57,310 nucleotides of DNA. It comes from Lichenicola sp964247735. Lineage in GTDB: Bacteria > Pseudomonadota > Alphaproteobacteria > Acetobacterales > Acetobacteraceae. A program made the translations under genes and the position numbers. The notes beneath the pieces are model-generated. The model was not told where the DNA came from. It was given only the letters and a program-made list of their open reading frames with translations, and searched no databases. Location: NCBI GenBank assembly GCA_964247735.1, contig CAXTVS010000019.1, positions 1-57,310 of the forward strand. The letters run 5' to 3'. Shown here one piece after another: positions 25,211-34,003 of the stretch (position 1 is the first letter of the stretch; every line of letters starts with the position of its first letter).

Positions 25211-26281
25211 TCATCGCATGGCGGGGATGCGAAGCAGAGGGATGTCGCCCAGGCCGAGCAGCCCGTCCCGCAGCTGCAGCGGCAGGCGCAGGCGCGATCC
25301 GGGCGTAGCGTCGCCGACCAGCCCTGCCACCGCCTGCGCTGCGACCGCAGCGCCCGGCGACAGCAGCCCGACGTCGCGCAGCTTCGACACCAGGCGGCCG
25401 GCATCGTCGGTCGACAGCGAGAACGTGCCGGACGGGGTCCCATCCGGTGACAGCACTGCCCGGCCGGACAGAGCGGCACGTGCGCCGTCCCAGTCCAGGC
25501 TCGCCTCGCCGAGCCTGATCACGACACCCGGCTGCAGCCAGCGCGACGGCGGCCCGGCAGCCATGTTGTCGAGGCTCGCGTCCAGCCGGGCCCGTTGCAC
25601 GACGCGTCCTTCCGGCTGGCCGAGCGCGACCGGCAGCGCCAAGTCCCGCAACGCGAGCGACAGCGTCGCCACGGCCGCCTTCCGGTCCACCGCCCATCGC
25701 AGCTGCCCGGTTGCACCGGCCACTTCCACCACGTCGTCCGGCCCGGCACCCGGCAGGGCCACGTGCAGCGCCTCGCCCTCCAGCGTGATCCGGTCGGTCG
25801 GGCCGGCCATCCCCGGCAGCAGCAGCGCGACGCGTGCGCCCCAGAACCGCAGCGGCATGGGCAGGCCCGCGTTCGGGACCACCGACAGGCTCTGGGTGCC
25901 GAGCGCCAGGATCGTCGCCCGCGCCGGACGCCAGGCAGACACGCTGAGGCTCACCGCCTCGCCGGACCAGGCGAGCGCGTCCGAATCGCCATGGTCCGCT
26001 GCCCGATAGCGCAGGCTCGGCTGTCGCAGGACGAGGGTGGCCGCCAGCGGCCAGCCGCCGCGGCCGCCGGCCCGGGCGGAAAAGTGCCATCCATCGGCGC
26101 GCACCGTCCGTATGAACCGGTCCAGGCGGTGGTCCAGCTCGCGCTCGAGCCTGAACCACAGCACGGTGTCGCACCCGACCAGCACGGCCGCCATCACCAT
26201 CGCCGCGGCCACGACGGCACGCAGGCGGAGGGACTGCCGGACCGGGTGGCAACGCGGAAGCGACAACATCGGCGCCTTCAT
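25211..26281 (-). CDS. DUF2125 domain protein, membrane-anchored periplasmic
   Basis: 356 residues. One N-terminal membrane segment (VVAAAMVMAAVLVGCDTVLWF) is followed by RLERELDHRLDRFIRTVRADGWHF and a long beta-rich region (GWPLAATLVLRQPSLRYR; LSVSAWRPARATILALGTQS). This matches the alphaproteobacterial DUF2125 family of unknown function, whose repeated beta pattern suggests an envelope or lipid-contacting protein. The cysteine inside the segment (VGC) could be read as a lipobox, but the upstream context is poor. The gene stands alone, with 203 bases to phaR and 302 bases upstream. Confidence 0.85.
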   Translation of the reverse strand: MKAPMLSLPRCHPVRQSLRLRAVVAAAMVMAAVLVGCDTVLWFRLERELDHRLDRFIRTVRADGWHFSARAGGRGGWPLAATLVLRQPSLRYRAADHGDSDALAWSGEAVSLSVSAWRPARATILALGTQSLSVVPNAGLPMPLRFWGARVALLLPGMAGPTDRITLEGEALHVALPGAGPDDVVEVAGATGQLRWAVDRKAAVATLSLALRDLALPVALGQPEGRVVQRARLDASLDNMAAGPPSRWLQPGVVIRLGEASLDWDGARAALSGRAVLSPDGTPSGTFSLSTDDAGRLVSKLRDVGLLSPGAAVAAQAVAGLVGDATPGSRLRLPLQLRDGLLGLGDIPLLRIPAMR

Positions 26282-26583
26282 AGATCACCTCGCCTGTGCT
26301 GGCGAAGCTGTTGACCATGAAGGCTTCGGCACGCAGGATTCACGCATTCCGAAGGCGATCCGCCGCGACTTGTCCACAGGGGTGGATCGTCACGGCGGCG
26401 TTCCGGATCGACAACGGAGACGCGGTCGGACTGGTGCCGGCTGATCAACCGTCGCCGCAGCGGCATCATCCGAAAACCCGTTTGCTGCACTGCGCAGTTC
26501 GCCGATCGGCGGCCGCGCCACCGGTTCGGGCGGGTCCGGCGGCGCGGTCGGCGTCGTGGCCGCCGGTTGCCAGGCCTGCGGAC
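26282..26583. other. Non-coding gap of 302 bases with a DnaA-box-like site
   Basis: No supportable gene lies here. It must hold the promoter of the DUF2125 gene on the minus strand. It contains TTGTCCACA at 26370-26378, which overlaps a perfect 5-bp inverted repeat (TCCAC-AGGG-GTGGA, 26373-26386). A second, perfect DnaA-box sequence (TTATCCACA) lies 250 bases on, at 26627-26635 inside the end of plsC. No T-rich or AT-rich unwinding region is visible. Confidence 0.4.
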
Positions 26584-27357
26584 TCAGGCGCGATCGTCCC
26601 CGATGCGGCCGACGCTTCCCACAACCTTATCCACAGCTTCATCCCCGTCCCGGCGTCGTTCCATGGCGCTCCATCCGGCACGGATCGCGGCCAGCAGCGG
26701 GCCGCGCCGCAGCCCGGCGGGGATCGGCGGGGCGATGTCGATGTGGATGGTGCCGGGCCGCTTGATGAAGGCCCGTCGCGACCAGCACAGGCCGGAATCG
26801 GTCGCAACCGGCAGCACCGGCAGCCCGGACTGCGCCGCCAGCGCCGCGATGCCGGGCTGCAGCGGCACCACCTGTCCGGAGCCGACCCGGGTGCCCTCGG
26901 GGAAGATGACGATCTGCCGCCGGTCGGCGATGGCACGCGCGGTCTTCCCCATCAGCAGGCGCAGTGCGCGGGCGCCGCCTTCCCGTTCCAGCGGGATCAT
27001 GCCGGCCAGCAGCAGCATCGGCCCGACCAGCGGGATGCGCGTCAGCTCCCGCTTCATCACGTAGGCCGGACGCGGCAGGAGGTTCATCCACACCAGGGTG
27101 TCGAACGCCGACTGGTGCTGCGAGGCGATCAGCACCGGACGGGTTCCCTGGAGGTGGTGCAGGCCACGTACCTCCACGTGGACGCCGCACAGGACCCGCA
27201 GGCCGGACAGCGTCAGCCGCGCCCAGGCCTTGGCGTAGCCGAGCGCATGGCGCCGCGCCGCGAGCCGCACCCAGAACGCCGCCAGCCCCATCAGCAGGGT
27301 CAGGACCAGGAAGTAGAGGTTGAATAGCGCGGCGCGCAGGACAGTGACGGCGGTCAT
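26584..27357 (-). CDS. plsC: 1-acyl-sn-glycerol-3-phosphate acyltransferase
   Basis: 257 residues from ATG 27357 (TTG at 27369 possible). It converts lysophosphatidic acid to phosphatidic acid at the inner membrane. The acyltransferase motifs are in order: SQHQSAFDT (HxxxxD, block 1), GMIPLEREGG (block 2), VIFPEGTRVG (block 3) and LPVLPVATDSG (block 4). The N-terminal hydrophobic helix is LFNLYFLVLTLLMGLAAF. It starts four bases after the ydcF-like stop, at the end of an ftsE-ftsX-ydcF-plsC run. That linkage to the division ABC genes is common in Rhodospirillales. Confidence 0.93.
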   Translation of the reverse strand: MTAVTVLRAALFNLYFLVLTLLMGLAAFWVRLAARRHALGYAKAWARLTLSGLRVLCGVHVEVRGLHHLQGTRPVLIASQHQSAFDTLVWMNLLPRPAYVMKRELTRIPLVGPMLLLAGMIPLEREGGARALRLLMGKTARAIADRRQIVIFPEGTRVGSGQVVPLQPGIAALAAQSGLPVLPVATDSGLCWSRRAFIKRPGTIHIDIAPPIPAGLRRGPLLAAIRAGWSAMERRRDGDEAVDKVVGSVGRIGDDRA

Positions 27358-27361
27358 GCGG

Positions 27362-27982
27362 TCAGGCAACCTCGCGCAGGTGGGCGGAGCCGGTCAGGCC
27401 GAGTTCGACCGCCAGCCACTTGACATACTCGGCCGCCAGCAGGCGCAGCGTGCCGAGTCCCGGCTGCGACAGCGCTCGCGGCTGCACCGGGTCCGGGTGC
27501 AGCGACGCTTCCGGCAGGGCCGTGCCGATCTCGGCGAGCGCCCGACGCATATGATAGCCGGCGGTGACGACGATCAGCGAACGCAGCCCGTTGGCCCGCG
27601 CCCAGGCGGCGGTTTCCAGGGCGTTGCCGACGGTTGAGGTGGCGCTGTGGCCGAGGGAGATCCGGCCTGCCAGCGCCGGCGACAGGGTGCGACCGGCGGC
27701 GTGCACCACCTCCTGCAGCTCCAGGCGCTCCGACACGCCGGAGATCAGCATCAGCCGGGCACGGCCCTGCGCCAGCAGGTCCAGCGCCGCCTCGATGCGT
27801 CCGGCGCCGCCGGTGAGCACGACGATGCCGTCGCATGGCGGGACCGGTGGGGCTGCCCTGGTCGCGCCATAGGCGAACCAGGCGAAGCCGCCGCACCAAG
27901 CCAGCGCCAGCGCCGACAGCAACGCCGAGAGCAGGATCAGGTCGACGCGGCGCTGCGGCCGGTCAGATGGTCCTGTGGTCAC
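27362..27982 (-). CDS. YdcF/ElyC-family (DUF218) membrane protein
   Basis: 206 residues from a GTG at 27982 that overlaps the ftsX stop as GTGA. One N-terminal helix (LILLSALLSALALAWCGGFAWF) precedes a DUF218 domain: DGIVVLTGGAGRIEAALDLL, LMLISGVSERLELQEV, ISLGHSATSTVGNALETAAW, LIVVTAGYHMRRALAE. In other bacteria ElyC and SanA, of the same family, affect peptidoglycan and envelope precursor use. Its place between ftsX and plsC fits an envelope role. Exact reaction unknown. Confidence 0.88.
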   Translation of the reverse strand: MTTGPSDRPQRRVDLILLSALLSALALAWCGGFAWFAYGATRAAPPVPPCDGIVVLTGGAGRIEAALDLLAQGRARLMLISGVSERLELQEVVHAAGRTLSPALAGRISLGHSATSTVGNALETAAWARANGLRSLIVVTAGYHMRRALAEIGTALPEASLHPDPVQPRALSQPGLGTLRLLAAEYVKWLAVELGLTGSAHLREVA

Positions 27983-28935
27983 GGCAGCCGCCGCAGCCAG
28001 GTGCGGACGGTGACCTGCGCGGTGCTCCAGCCGATGACGGCAGCGGTCAGCGGCAGCAGCGGCAGGGCGAGCCAGAGCGGCAGCGGCACCCGTGCCAGGG
28101 TCCCCGGCGACCAGGCCGGCGGCGCGGCTCCCGGCACCGGACCGCTGGCGCCGGCGACGGCAAACGGCGCGGCTAAGTGGCACAGCGTCAGCAGCAGTGG
28201 CACCGACAGCGCGGTGCCGACCGCGCCGCCCAGGGTCGCCAGCGCGGTGGCACGCCCGGCAAACCGTCCCGCGATGTAGCTGTCGGTGGCGCCCAGCCCA
28301 TGCACGATCTCGATCGCCTGGCGCCGGACGGCAAGCCCGGCCCGCGTCGCCGCCGCGACCACCGCCACCGCCACCGACCCGACCACGAGGAGCGCCAGAG
28401 CGGCGCAGGCCTGCAGGCTGTCGGTCAGCGCCACCAGACGGTCGCTCCAGCTGCCGTTGCGTTCCAGCAAGGTGTCCGGCGCCACCTGCTGCAGCCGGGC
28501 CTCCAGGCCAGCCGGCACGGTGCGTTCCGGGCGCAGCCGCAGCTCCACCACCGCGGGCAGCGGCAGGGCGATGGAGCCGGCGTCCTCGCCGAGCCAGGGC
28601 GACAGCAGGCGCGCCAGCGCCGCACGGTCGAGCCGCTTCACCTCGGCCAGCGACGGCTGCGAGCCCAGGACCGCCATCACGGCGTCGATCCGGCTCTGCG
28701 CCGTGCCCGAAGGCGGTGCCACCGACGGCTCGTCGCCACGCGGCACCTGCACCGTCAGCACCGAAGCGGCGCCGGCGCTCCAGCGCTGCGCCAGCAGCGA
28801 GGCACCGACCGCGCCGGACAGCGCCAGGGCCGCCAGGAACGCCATGGCCGCGACCAGGCCGGGCAGCAGCCGGTCCGAGATCGCCCGGCGCAGCCCGAGC
28901 CCGTCGGGTCGCCCTCCCGGCGCACGCCTAGCCAT
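27979..28935 (-). CDS. ftsX: Cell-division ABC transporter permease FtsX
   Basis: 318 residues from ATG 28935, overlapping the ftsE stop by eight bases. It has four helices: one after the short cytoplasmic N-terminus (LLPGLVAAMAFLAALALSGAVG) and three at the C-terminal half. A periplasmic domain lies between helix 1 and 2 (VLTVQVPRGDEP ... RIDAVMAVLGSQPSLAEVKRL). RQAIEIVHGLGATDSYIAGRF is the conserved cytoplasmic loop that contacts FtsE. With FtsE it controls peptidoglycan hydrolases at the septum. The sequence is divergent from the enteric protein, as is normal for this class. Confidence 0.92.
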   Translation of the reverse strand: MARRAPGGRPDGLGLRRAISDRLLPGLVAAMAFLAALALSGAVGASLLAQRWSAGAASVLTVQVPRGDEPSVAPPSGTAQSRIDAVMAVLGSQPSLAEVKRLDRAALARLLSPWLGEDAGSIALPLPAVVELRLRPERTVPAGLEARLQQVAPDTLLERNGSWSDRLVALTDSLQACAALALLVVGSVAVAVVAAATRAGLAVRRQAIEIVHGLGATDSYIAGRFAGRATALATLGGAVGTALSVPLLLTLCHLAAPFAVAGASGPVPGAAPPAWSPGTLARVPLPLWLALPLLPLTAAVIGWSTAQVTVRTWLRRLP

Positions 28936-29590
28936 GCTCCACCAGCCGGCCGCGCTCAAGCCGCAGCGCCGGGTTGGGGTGGCGGCGCACCAGCGCCTCG
29001 TTGTGGGTCGCGACCAGCACTGTGGAACCCATCTGGTTGAGCTCCCCGAACAGCTGCATCAGCCGCTCGCCTTGCGCCTCGTCCAGCGCCCCGGTCGGCT
29101 CGTCCGCCAGCAGCAGCGGCGGCCGGTGCACCACCGCGCGCGCCACCGCCACCCGCTGCTGCTCGCCGCCGGACAGGGCGGTCGGCCGGACGTGCAGCTT
29201 CCGGCCAAGTCCGACCCAGCGCAGCATCTCGGTCACCTCGGCCTCCACCTTCTCCTCGGGGAGCCCGTCGAGGCGCAGGCGCAGCGCCACGTTGTCGAAC
29301 GCGGTGAGCTCCGGCAGCAGGCGCAGCTCCTGGTAGACCATGCCGGTGCGCCGGCGCAGCCGGGCCAGCGCCGCCCGGCGTGCCCGCGCCACCGGCACCC
29401 CGAACAGCTCCATCCGCCCCCCGCTCGGCCTGACGCTCAGGTTCAGCAGGCGGAGCAGGCTGGACTTGCCGGCCCCGGACGCGCCCAGCACCCAGCGGAA
29501 CGCGCCGGCCGGGATCTCGGCGTCGATGCCGCGCAGCACCTCGACCTGTCCGCCGCCATAGCGCAGGCCGACCTGCTGCAGCTGGATCAT
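28928..29590 (-). CDS. ftsE: Cell-division ATP-binding protein FtsE
   Basis: 220-residue ABC ATPase. Walker A is GASGAGKSSLL, the Q-loop MVYQELRLLPELTAFDNV, the signature LSGGEQQRVAVARA, Walker B LLLADEPTGALD and the H-loop VATHNEALV. QQVGLRYGGGQVEVLRGI is the N-terminal A-loop region. The length and the immediate ftsX neighbour make FtsE the best call rather than a LolD/MacB ATPase. It is divergent from the zinc-ribbon gene over a 99-base gap that holds both promoters. Confidence 0.94.
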   Translation of the reverse strand: MIQLQQVGLRYGGGQVEVLRGIDAEIPAGAFRWVLGASGAGKSSLLRLLNLSVRPSGGRMELFGVPVARARRAALARLRRRTGMVYQELRLLPELTAFDNVALRLRLDGLPEEKVEAEVTEMLRWVGLGRKLHVRPTALSGGEQQRVAVARAVVHRPPLLLADEPTGALDEAQGERLMQLFGELNQMGSTVLVATHNEALVRRHPNPALRLERGRLVEHG

Positions 29591-29689
29591 GCCGGATCGG
29601 CCAGGCGGCGGGACAGGGCGCGCATTTAGCGATTCTACAGGATTCGGTGGCAGGCTGGCGCTTCGGAGATGGAGTAGGCTTCGCCGCCC

Positions 29690-30124
29690 ATGCACGTCCT
29701 CTGCCCGTCCTGTGCCACCGCGTACGAGATTGCGGCCCTGGCTCGTCCGCGGCGGCTGCGCTGCGCCAGGTGCGGCGCCGAGTGGCGCGAGCTGCCGCCG
29801 GCACCGGACGCTGTGGGGGAGCTCGATCCGGCCGGAGCGGCGATGGGCACGTCGACGATCCCGGAACGTCCGCTGCCTGATCCCGGCCCGGAACCGGAAG
29901 GGCGGGAAGCCTTGTCGATGCGTCCGGCGCGCGCCCGGACGTCCTGGCTGGTCCTGCGCGCTCCCCGACGCGAGGAGGTGCTGCTGCTCGGGCTCTGGAT
30001 CCTGAGCCTGGCGATCATCGCTTTCGCCCTGTTCGCCTTCTGGCATTGGCGCCCGATGATCGCCCACCGCTGGCCGCCGAGCCTTCGGCTCTACCGGCTG
30101 CTGCCGCGACCGCCACACGGCTGA
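29690..30124 (+). CDS. MJ0042-type zinc-ribbon protein with one membrane segment
   Basis: 144 residues. The N-terminal zinc ribbon has two CxxC knuckles (VLCPSCATAYEI and LRCARCGAEWREL), the MJ0042 pattern. An acidic/proline-rich linker follows and then one helix (VLLLGLWILSLAIIAFALFAFW). In alphaproteobacteria this family sits next to ftsE as a small membrane-tethered protein of unknown function. Its divergence from ftsE here repeats that association. The C-terminal tail (WPPSLRLYRLLPRPPHG) is probably periplasmic. Confidence 0.85.
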   Translation: MHVLCPSCATAYEIAALARPRRLRCARCGAEWRELPPAPDAVGELDPAGAAMGTSTIPERPLPDPGPEPEGREALSMRPARARTSWLVLRAPRREEVLLLGLWILSLAIIAFALFAFWHWRPMIAHRWPPSLRLYRLLPRPPHG

Positions 30125-30133
30125 GGCCCGTCG

Positions 30134-30541
30134 TCACATGCCGCGTGCGGCGAGCGCCGACAGGGTGGCGCCGACCGCCGCGACCGCCATCAGCAGCAGG
30201 CCGTCGACGATCAGGCTGCCCGGCGTGACCCAGTGGCCGGCAAGGTGCATGCCGGTGGGAATGGTGCCGGAGATGCTGTTGAGGATGTCGTGCGCCTGGC
30301 TGTCGGTGTTGGCGGTCTCGCTGGTGACGGCGCCGACCACGCGGGGGAGCGCCCACCAACCGAGGCCCGCGACCAGCAGCAGCGGCGCCAGTAGCTCGGC
30401 CAGCTGCTGCAGGAAGTAGAACAGGGCGTGCAGCACGCTCCACACGCCGAGCCGCACCAGCAGCAGGGGGGTCCGCCACCGGTCGACCCGCCGCCGGGTC
30501 CAGGCATCGGGCCGGCTCCGGGTCTCGATCGTGCCGGTCAT
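30134..30541 (-). CDS. Small membrane protein, unknown function
   Basis: 135 residues. Two or three helices are seen (LAPLLLVAGLGWWALPRVVGAV; LIVDGLLLMAVAAVGATLSALAA) after a basic N-terminal part and an amphipathic segment (VWSVLHALFYFLQQL). The polar stretch SETANTDSQAHDILNSISGT lies between helices. I do not recognise the family. It ends nine bases from the end of the convergent zinc-ribbon gene and lies 95 bases downstream of the MFS gene. Confidence 0.65.
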   Translation of the reverse strand: MTGTIETRSRPDAWTRRRVDRWRTPLLLVRLGVWSVLHALFYFLQQLAELLAPLLLVAGLGWWALPRVVGAVTSETANTDSQAHDILNSISGTIPTGMHLAGHWVTPGSLIVDGLLLMAVAAVGATLSALAARGM

Positions 30542-30636
30542 GCGCTTCCTCCTCGTGCCGGCGACGCGCGCGGCGATCCGGCCTGCCGCCGACGGATGCA
30601 GCTAACCCCGTTGCCGCCGGCACGGCAACACGCAGC

Positions 30637-31899
30637 TTAGTCCGCCACGCCGGTCGACGCGTCCGCCATCCGCGTGGCCCTGTCCTCGCGCCGCAGCGAC
30701 GACACCGCCGCCATCCCGACCATGCAGACGAGGGCAGCCAGCGCAAAGGGTGCCCCGGCCCAATGCAGGGCGCTGCCGGGCCGGGTCGCCACCGTGAACA
30801 CCAGGCCGGTCGACAACGGCCCGACCACCATGCTCAACCCCTGCAGCGAGCTGAGGCCGCCCTGCGCCTCACCCTGGCGCTGCGGGCCGGCAGCGACCGA
30901 CAGCACCGACTGGATCGCCGGGTTGATCAGGGCGCCAGCCGCCAGCAGCAGGATCGCCGGCAGCATGACCCAGCCGCGCGTGGCCGAGGCGAGCGCCCCG
31001 TAGCCGGCGATCGCGAAGCCGTAGCCGGCGAGGGCGGTCCGGCGCGCGCCGAGCCTGCGCGTCACCGGGCCTGCCAGCACGCCCTGCACCAGCGCCTGCG
31101 CGATGCCGCCGAGCGCCAGGGCGAGGCCGTTCTCCGCGGTGGTCCAGCCGAACCGCATCTGGTTGGCCAGGATGAAGCTGCTCTGCTGCGCGCCCAGCGC
31201 CAGCCAGCCGCAGCTCCAGGCGAGCCCGAGCCGCCGCATCGGGCCGCTCGCGACGAACAGCGTCAGCGTGCCGAGCGGGTTGGACCTGCGCCAGGAGAAC
31301 GCCCGGCGCCGCTCCGGCGGCAGGCTTTCCGGCAGCACCAGCAGCCCGTAGAGCACGTTGATCCCGATCAGCACCGCCGCGGCCAGGAAGGGCAGCCGGA
31401 TCCACATGCTGCCGAGCCAGCCGCCCAGCGCCGGGCCGACCACGAAGCCGAGGCCGAACATCGCTCCCACCAGCCCGAACGCCCGGGCGCGCCCGTCGGG
31501 CGGCGTGACGTCGCCGATATAGGCCATGGCCGCGGTGGCGTTGCCGGCGAGGCCCCCCGCGACCACCCGCAGCGCGAGCAGCCACCACAGGTTCGGCACC
31601 ACCGTCCACAGCAGTGCGTTCACCCCCAGCGCGGCCAGCGAGGCCAGCAGCACCGGACGGCGCCCGAACCGGTCGCTGAGCCCGCCCAGGATCGGCGCGC
31701 ACACGAACTGCATGAACGCGAACACGGAGAAGATCGCGCCCACCCACAGTGAGGCGGCGGCGTGACGGAGGTGCCCGATCTGCATGACCAGGTCGGGCAC
31801 CACCGGGATCACGACGGCGAAGCTCAGGGCGTCGAGCGCGATGGTGGCGAGAATGAAGCCGGTCGAGGCGGACCGGGACGAGGGGGTGCGGGACGGCAT
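30637..31899 (-). CDS. MFS transporter, TetA/DHA1-like
   Basis: 420 residues, 12 helices. The major-facilitator signature between helices 2 and 3 is GGLSDRFGRRPVLLASL, and motif C lies in GFVVGPALGGWLG. The helix 1 motif FAVVIPVVPDLV is typical of the TetA/DHA1 drug-proton antiporter group. Substrate unknown; tetracycline resistance cannot be inferred. The start at 31899 lies inside the 3' end of the glycosyltransferase gene (76-base overlap), so it may be cotranscribed with it. A downstream start is not excluded. Confidence 0.9.
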   Translation of the reverse strand: MPSRTPSSRSASTGFILATIALDALSFAVVIPVVPDLVMQIGHLRHAAASLWVGAIFSVFAFMQFVCAPILGGLSDRFGRRPVLLASLAALGVNALLWTVVPNLWWLLALRVVAGGLAGNATAAMAYIGDVTPPDGRARAFGLVGAMFGLGFVVGPALGGWLGSMWIRLPFLAAAVLIGINVLYGLLVLPESLPPERRRAFSWRRSNPLGTLTLFVASGPMRRLGLAWSCGWLALGAQQSSFILANQMRFGWTTAENGLALALGGIAQALVQGVLAGPVTRRLGARRTALAGYGFAIAGYGALASATRGWVMLPAILLLAAGALINPAIQSVLSVAAGPQRQGEAQGGLSSLQGLSMVVGPLSTGLVFTVATRPGSALHWAGAPFALAALVCMVGMAAVSSLRREDRATRMADASTGVAD

Positions 31900-32966
31900 G
31901 CGGCATCGGCCGCCACCGTGGCAGCGGCGTCAAGAGGCACCAGAGCGTCGAGAAATACCTGCGCGCAGGCCCGCCAGCTGAAGCGTTCGGCATGGGCGCG
32001 GCAGGCGGCGCGGTCGGCGCGGAGGGCTGCAACAGCGGCACCGCGCAGGTCGTCTGACACCGTGCCCACCCGGCCGTCGGTGCCGGACAGCACGTCGCGC
32101 GGGCCGGTCACGTCGAACGCCGCCACCGGCACGCCGGCGGCCAGCGCTTCCAACAGAACCAGGCCGAAGGTGTCGGTGCGGCTGGGGAACACGAACACGT
32201 CGCCGCCGGCGTAGGCCGCCGACAGCTCGGCCTCCGCGAGCGGTCCGGTGAACACCACGCCCGGATGGCGCGCCTTGAGCTGCGGCAGCTGCGGGCCGCC
32301 GCCGACCACCACCTTGGATCCGGGCAGGTCGAGGTCGAGGAAGGCCTCGATGTTCTTCTCCACCGCGATCCGGCCGACATACAGGAACACCGGCCGCGGC
32401 AGCCCGTGCTCCGCCGACCAGTCGCGGCGCGGCTCGGGCGTGAAGCGGGCCAGGTCCACGCCGCGCGACCAGGGAACGAGGTGGCGGAAGCCGCGCCCGG
32501 CCAGCTCGCGTCGCAGGGTGTCCGTCGCCACCAGCGTGCCCGCCGACGCGTTGTGGAACCGGCGCATGACCCGGTAGGACAGCGCGAGCGGCAGGCCGGT
32601 CCGGGCGTGGAGGTATTCGGGGAATCGGGTATGGAACGAGGTGGTGAAGGCCAGGTGCCGGCGCACCGCCCAGCGCCGCGCCGCGGCGCCGAGCGGCCCT
32701 TCGGTGGCGACGTGCAGCCGGTCCGGCGCGAACCGGGCGATGATCCGTTCCAGCCGTCGTCCGGGCAGCAGGGACAGCCTGATCTCGGCATAGGTCGGGC
32801 AGGGCAGGGTGCGGAAGCGGTCCGGCCCCACCACCTCGACGACGTGCCCCATCTCCCGCAGTTCGCCCGCCACGGTGGACAGGGTGCGGACCACGCCGTT
32901 CACCTGCGGCGTCCAAGCATCGGACACGATCAGGATCCGGCGCACGCCGGCTGCGGCCCGGCTCAT
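31824..32966 (-). CDS. Glycosyltransferase family 4 (GT-B, retaining)
   Basis: 380 residues. The N-terminal domain begins RRILIVSDAWTPQVNGVVRT, with TSFHTRFPEYLHAR. The C-terminal donor domain shows LYVGRIAVEKNIEAFLDLDL, VVVGGGPQLPQL, VFVFPSRTDTFGLVLLEALAAGVPVAAF, with the glutamate of the E-x7-E motif. It resembles the MgtA/PimB-type mannosyl- or glycosyltransferases acting on diacylglycerol or related lipids. The start overlaps the LpxH-like gene as ATGA. This phosphatase-glycosyltransferase pair recurs in alphaproteobacteria and is thought to serve glycolipid synthesis. The last ~30 residues are proline-rich and overlap the MFS start. Confidence 0.88.
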   Translation of the reverse strand: MSRAAAGVRRILIVSDAWTPQVNGVVRTLSTVAGELREMGHVVEVVGPDRFRTLPCPTYAEIRLSLLPGRRLERIIARFAPDRLHVATEGPLGAAARRWAVRRHLAFTTSFHTRFPEYLHARTGLPLALSYRVMRRFHNASAGTLVATDTLRRELAGRGFRHLVPWSRGVDLARFTPEPRRDWSAEHGLPRPVFLYVGRIAVEKNIEAFLDLDLPGSKVVVGGGPQLPQLKARHPGVVFTGPLAEAELSAAYAGGDVFVFPSRTDTFGLVLLEALAAGVPVAAFDVTGPRDVLSGTDGRVGTVSDDLRGAAVAALRADRAACRAHAERFSWRACAQVFLDALVPLDAAATVAADAACRPAPPRPGPPRPASFSPPSRSTP

Positions 32967-33817
32967 GCCGTGACCGGTCTGGGCGCCGGTCGCGACGCGG
33001 GGCTGGCCGGACGCGTGCCCAGGAACGACAGGCCGCGCCGGCTTGCCCAGTCGATCAGCTCCAGCCTGCCGTCGGCGTGCTCGACCAGGGCGGTGCAGCT
33101 TTCCACCCAGTCGCCGTCGTTGAGGTAGAGCACGCCGTCGATCTCGCGCATCTCAGGATGGTGGATGTGGCCGCACACCACGCCGTCCAGTCCCCGTCCG
33201 CGCGCTTCCGCGGCCAGGGCCAGCTCGTACCGGTCGATCGCCTTGACCGCCCCCTTCACCTGCCGCTTCAGCCAGGCAGACAGCGAGCGGTACGGCAGGC
33301 CGAGCCGGCGGCGCAGCAGGTTGAACCAGCGGTTGACCACCAGCGAGGCGGCATAGGCACGGTCGCCGAGCAGGGCGAGCACGCGGGCATAGCGCACCAC
33401 GCTGTCGAACTCGTCGCCATGCATCACCAGCAGCCGCCTGCCGTCGACGGTCTGGTGCACCGCGTCGCGGCACAGCCTGATCCCGGCGATCTCCAGACGG
33501 GTCGGCAGCCAGGCCCGCATCATCTCGTCGTGGTTGCCGGGGATGTACAGCACCTCCGTGCCGGCGTTCGCCGCAGCGAGGATCAGGCGGAGCACGCGGT
33601 CGTGGTGGCCGTCCCAGTACCAGGACCGTCGCAGGCGCCAGCCGTCGATGATGTCGCCCACCAGGTAGAGCGTGTCGCAGCGCGTGTGGGACAGGAAGTC
33701 GGCCAGGAACTCGGCGCGGCTGCCGCGGGTGCCGAGATGCACGTCGGACAGGAACACTGCCCGGTAGTGCATGGTCTCGACAGCCGGACCTGCCGGCTCG
33801 ACCGTGATGGCGTTCAT
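32963..33817 (-). CDS. LpxH-like metallophosphoesterase (UDP-2,3-diacylglucosamine diphosphatase family)
   Basis: 284 residues from ATG 33817, with GGAG about eleven bases before; TTG 33835 is the alternative. The calcineurin-like metal motifs are complete: FLSDVHLGT, LVGDIIDGW, IPGNHDEMM, VMHGDEFD and CGHIHHPE. The long form with an N-terminal extension and DHRVLRLI-type insert is the alphaproteobacterial LpxH2-like family. It may not be the main lipid A enzyme, since many alphaproteobacteria use LpxI. It is coupled to the glycosyltransferase gene, which suggests a joint glycolipid role. Confidence 0.88.
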   Translation of the reverse strand: MNAITVEPAGPAVETMHYRAVFLSDVHLGTRGSRAEFLADFLSHTRCDTLYLVGDIIDGWRLRRSWYWDGHHDRVLRLILAAANAGTEVLYIPGNHDEMMRAWLPTRLEIAGIRLCRDAVHQTVDGRRLLVMHGDEFDSVVRYARVLALLGDRAYAASLVVNRWFNLLRRRLGLPYRSLSAWLKRQVKGAVKAIDRYELALAAEARGRGLDGVVCGHIHHPEMREIDGVLYLNDGDWVESCTALVEHADGRLELIDWASRRGLSFLGTRPASPASRPAPRPVTA

Positions 33818-34003
33818 GAACACCGTTCTCCGCAACGCCAGGTCGACTCGTGCCGGCCGGTAGTGCAGCGTCCAGCAGCGCTATACGGCGGCTCCGCGAC
33901 GGGAATCGTGACGTTTGCATGATGAAGGCGACGTCGGCCTCGCGGGCGCCGGCGACCCGAGATCGTCATCCGCGTGCGGTGCCGGATCCCGCTATGCTGC
34001 GCC

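Noticed and set aside
24402..26318. A 638-codon minus-strand frame covering phaR and the DUF2125 gene
   Set aside because: It is a shadow frame: phaR on the plus strand and the DUF2125 frame both carry recognisable family motifs, and this one does not.
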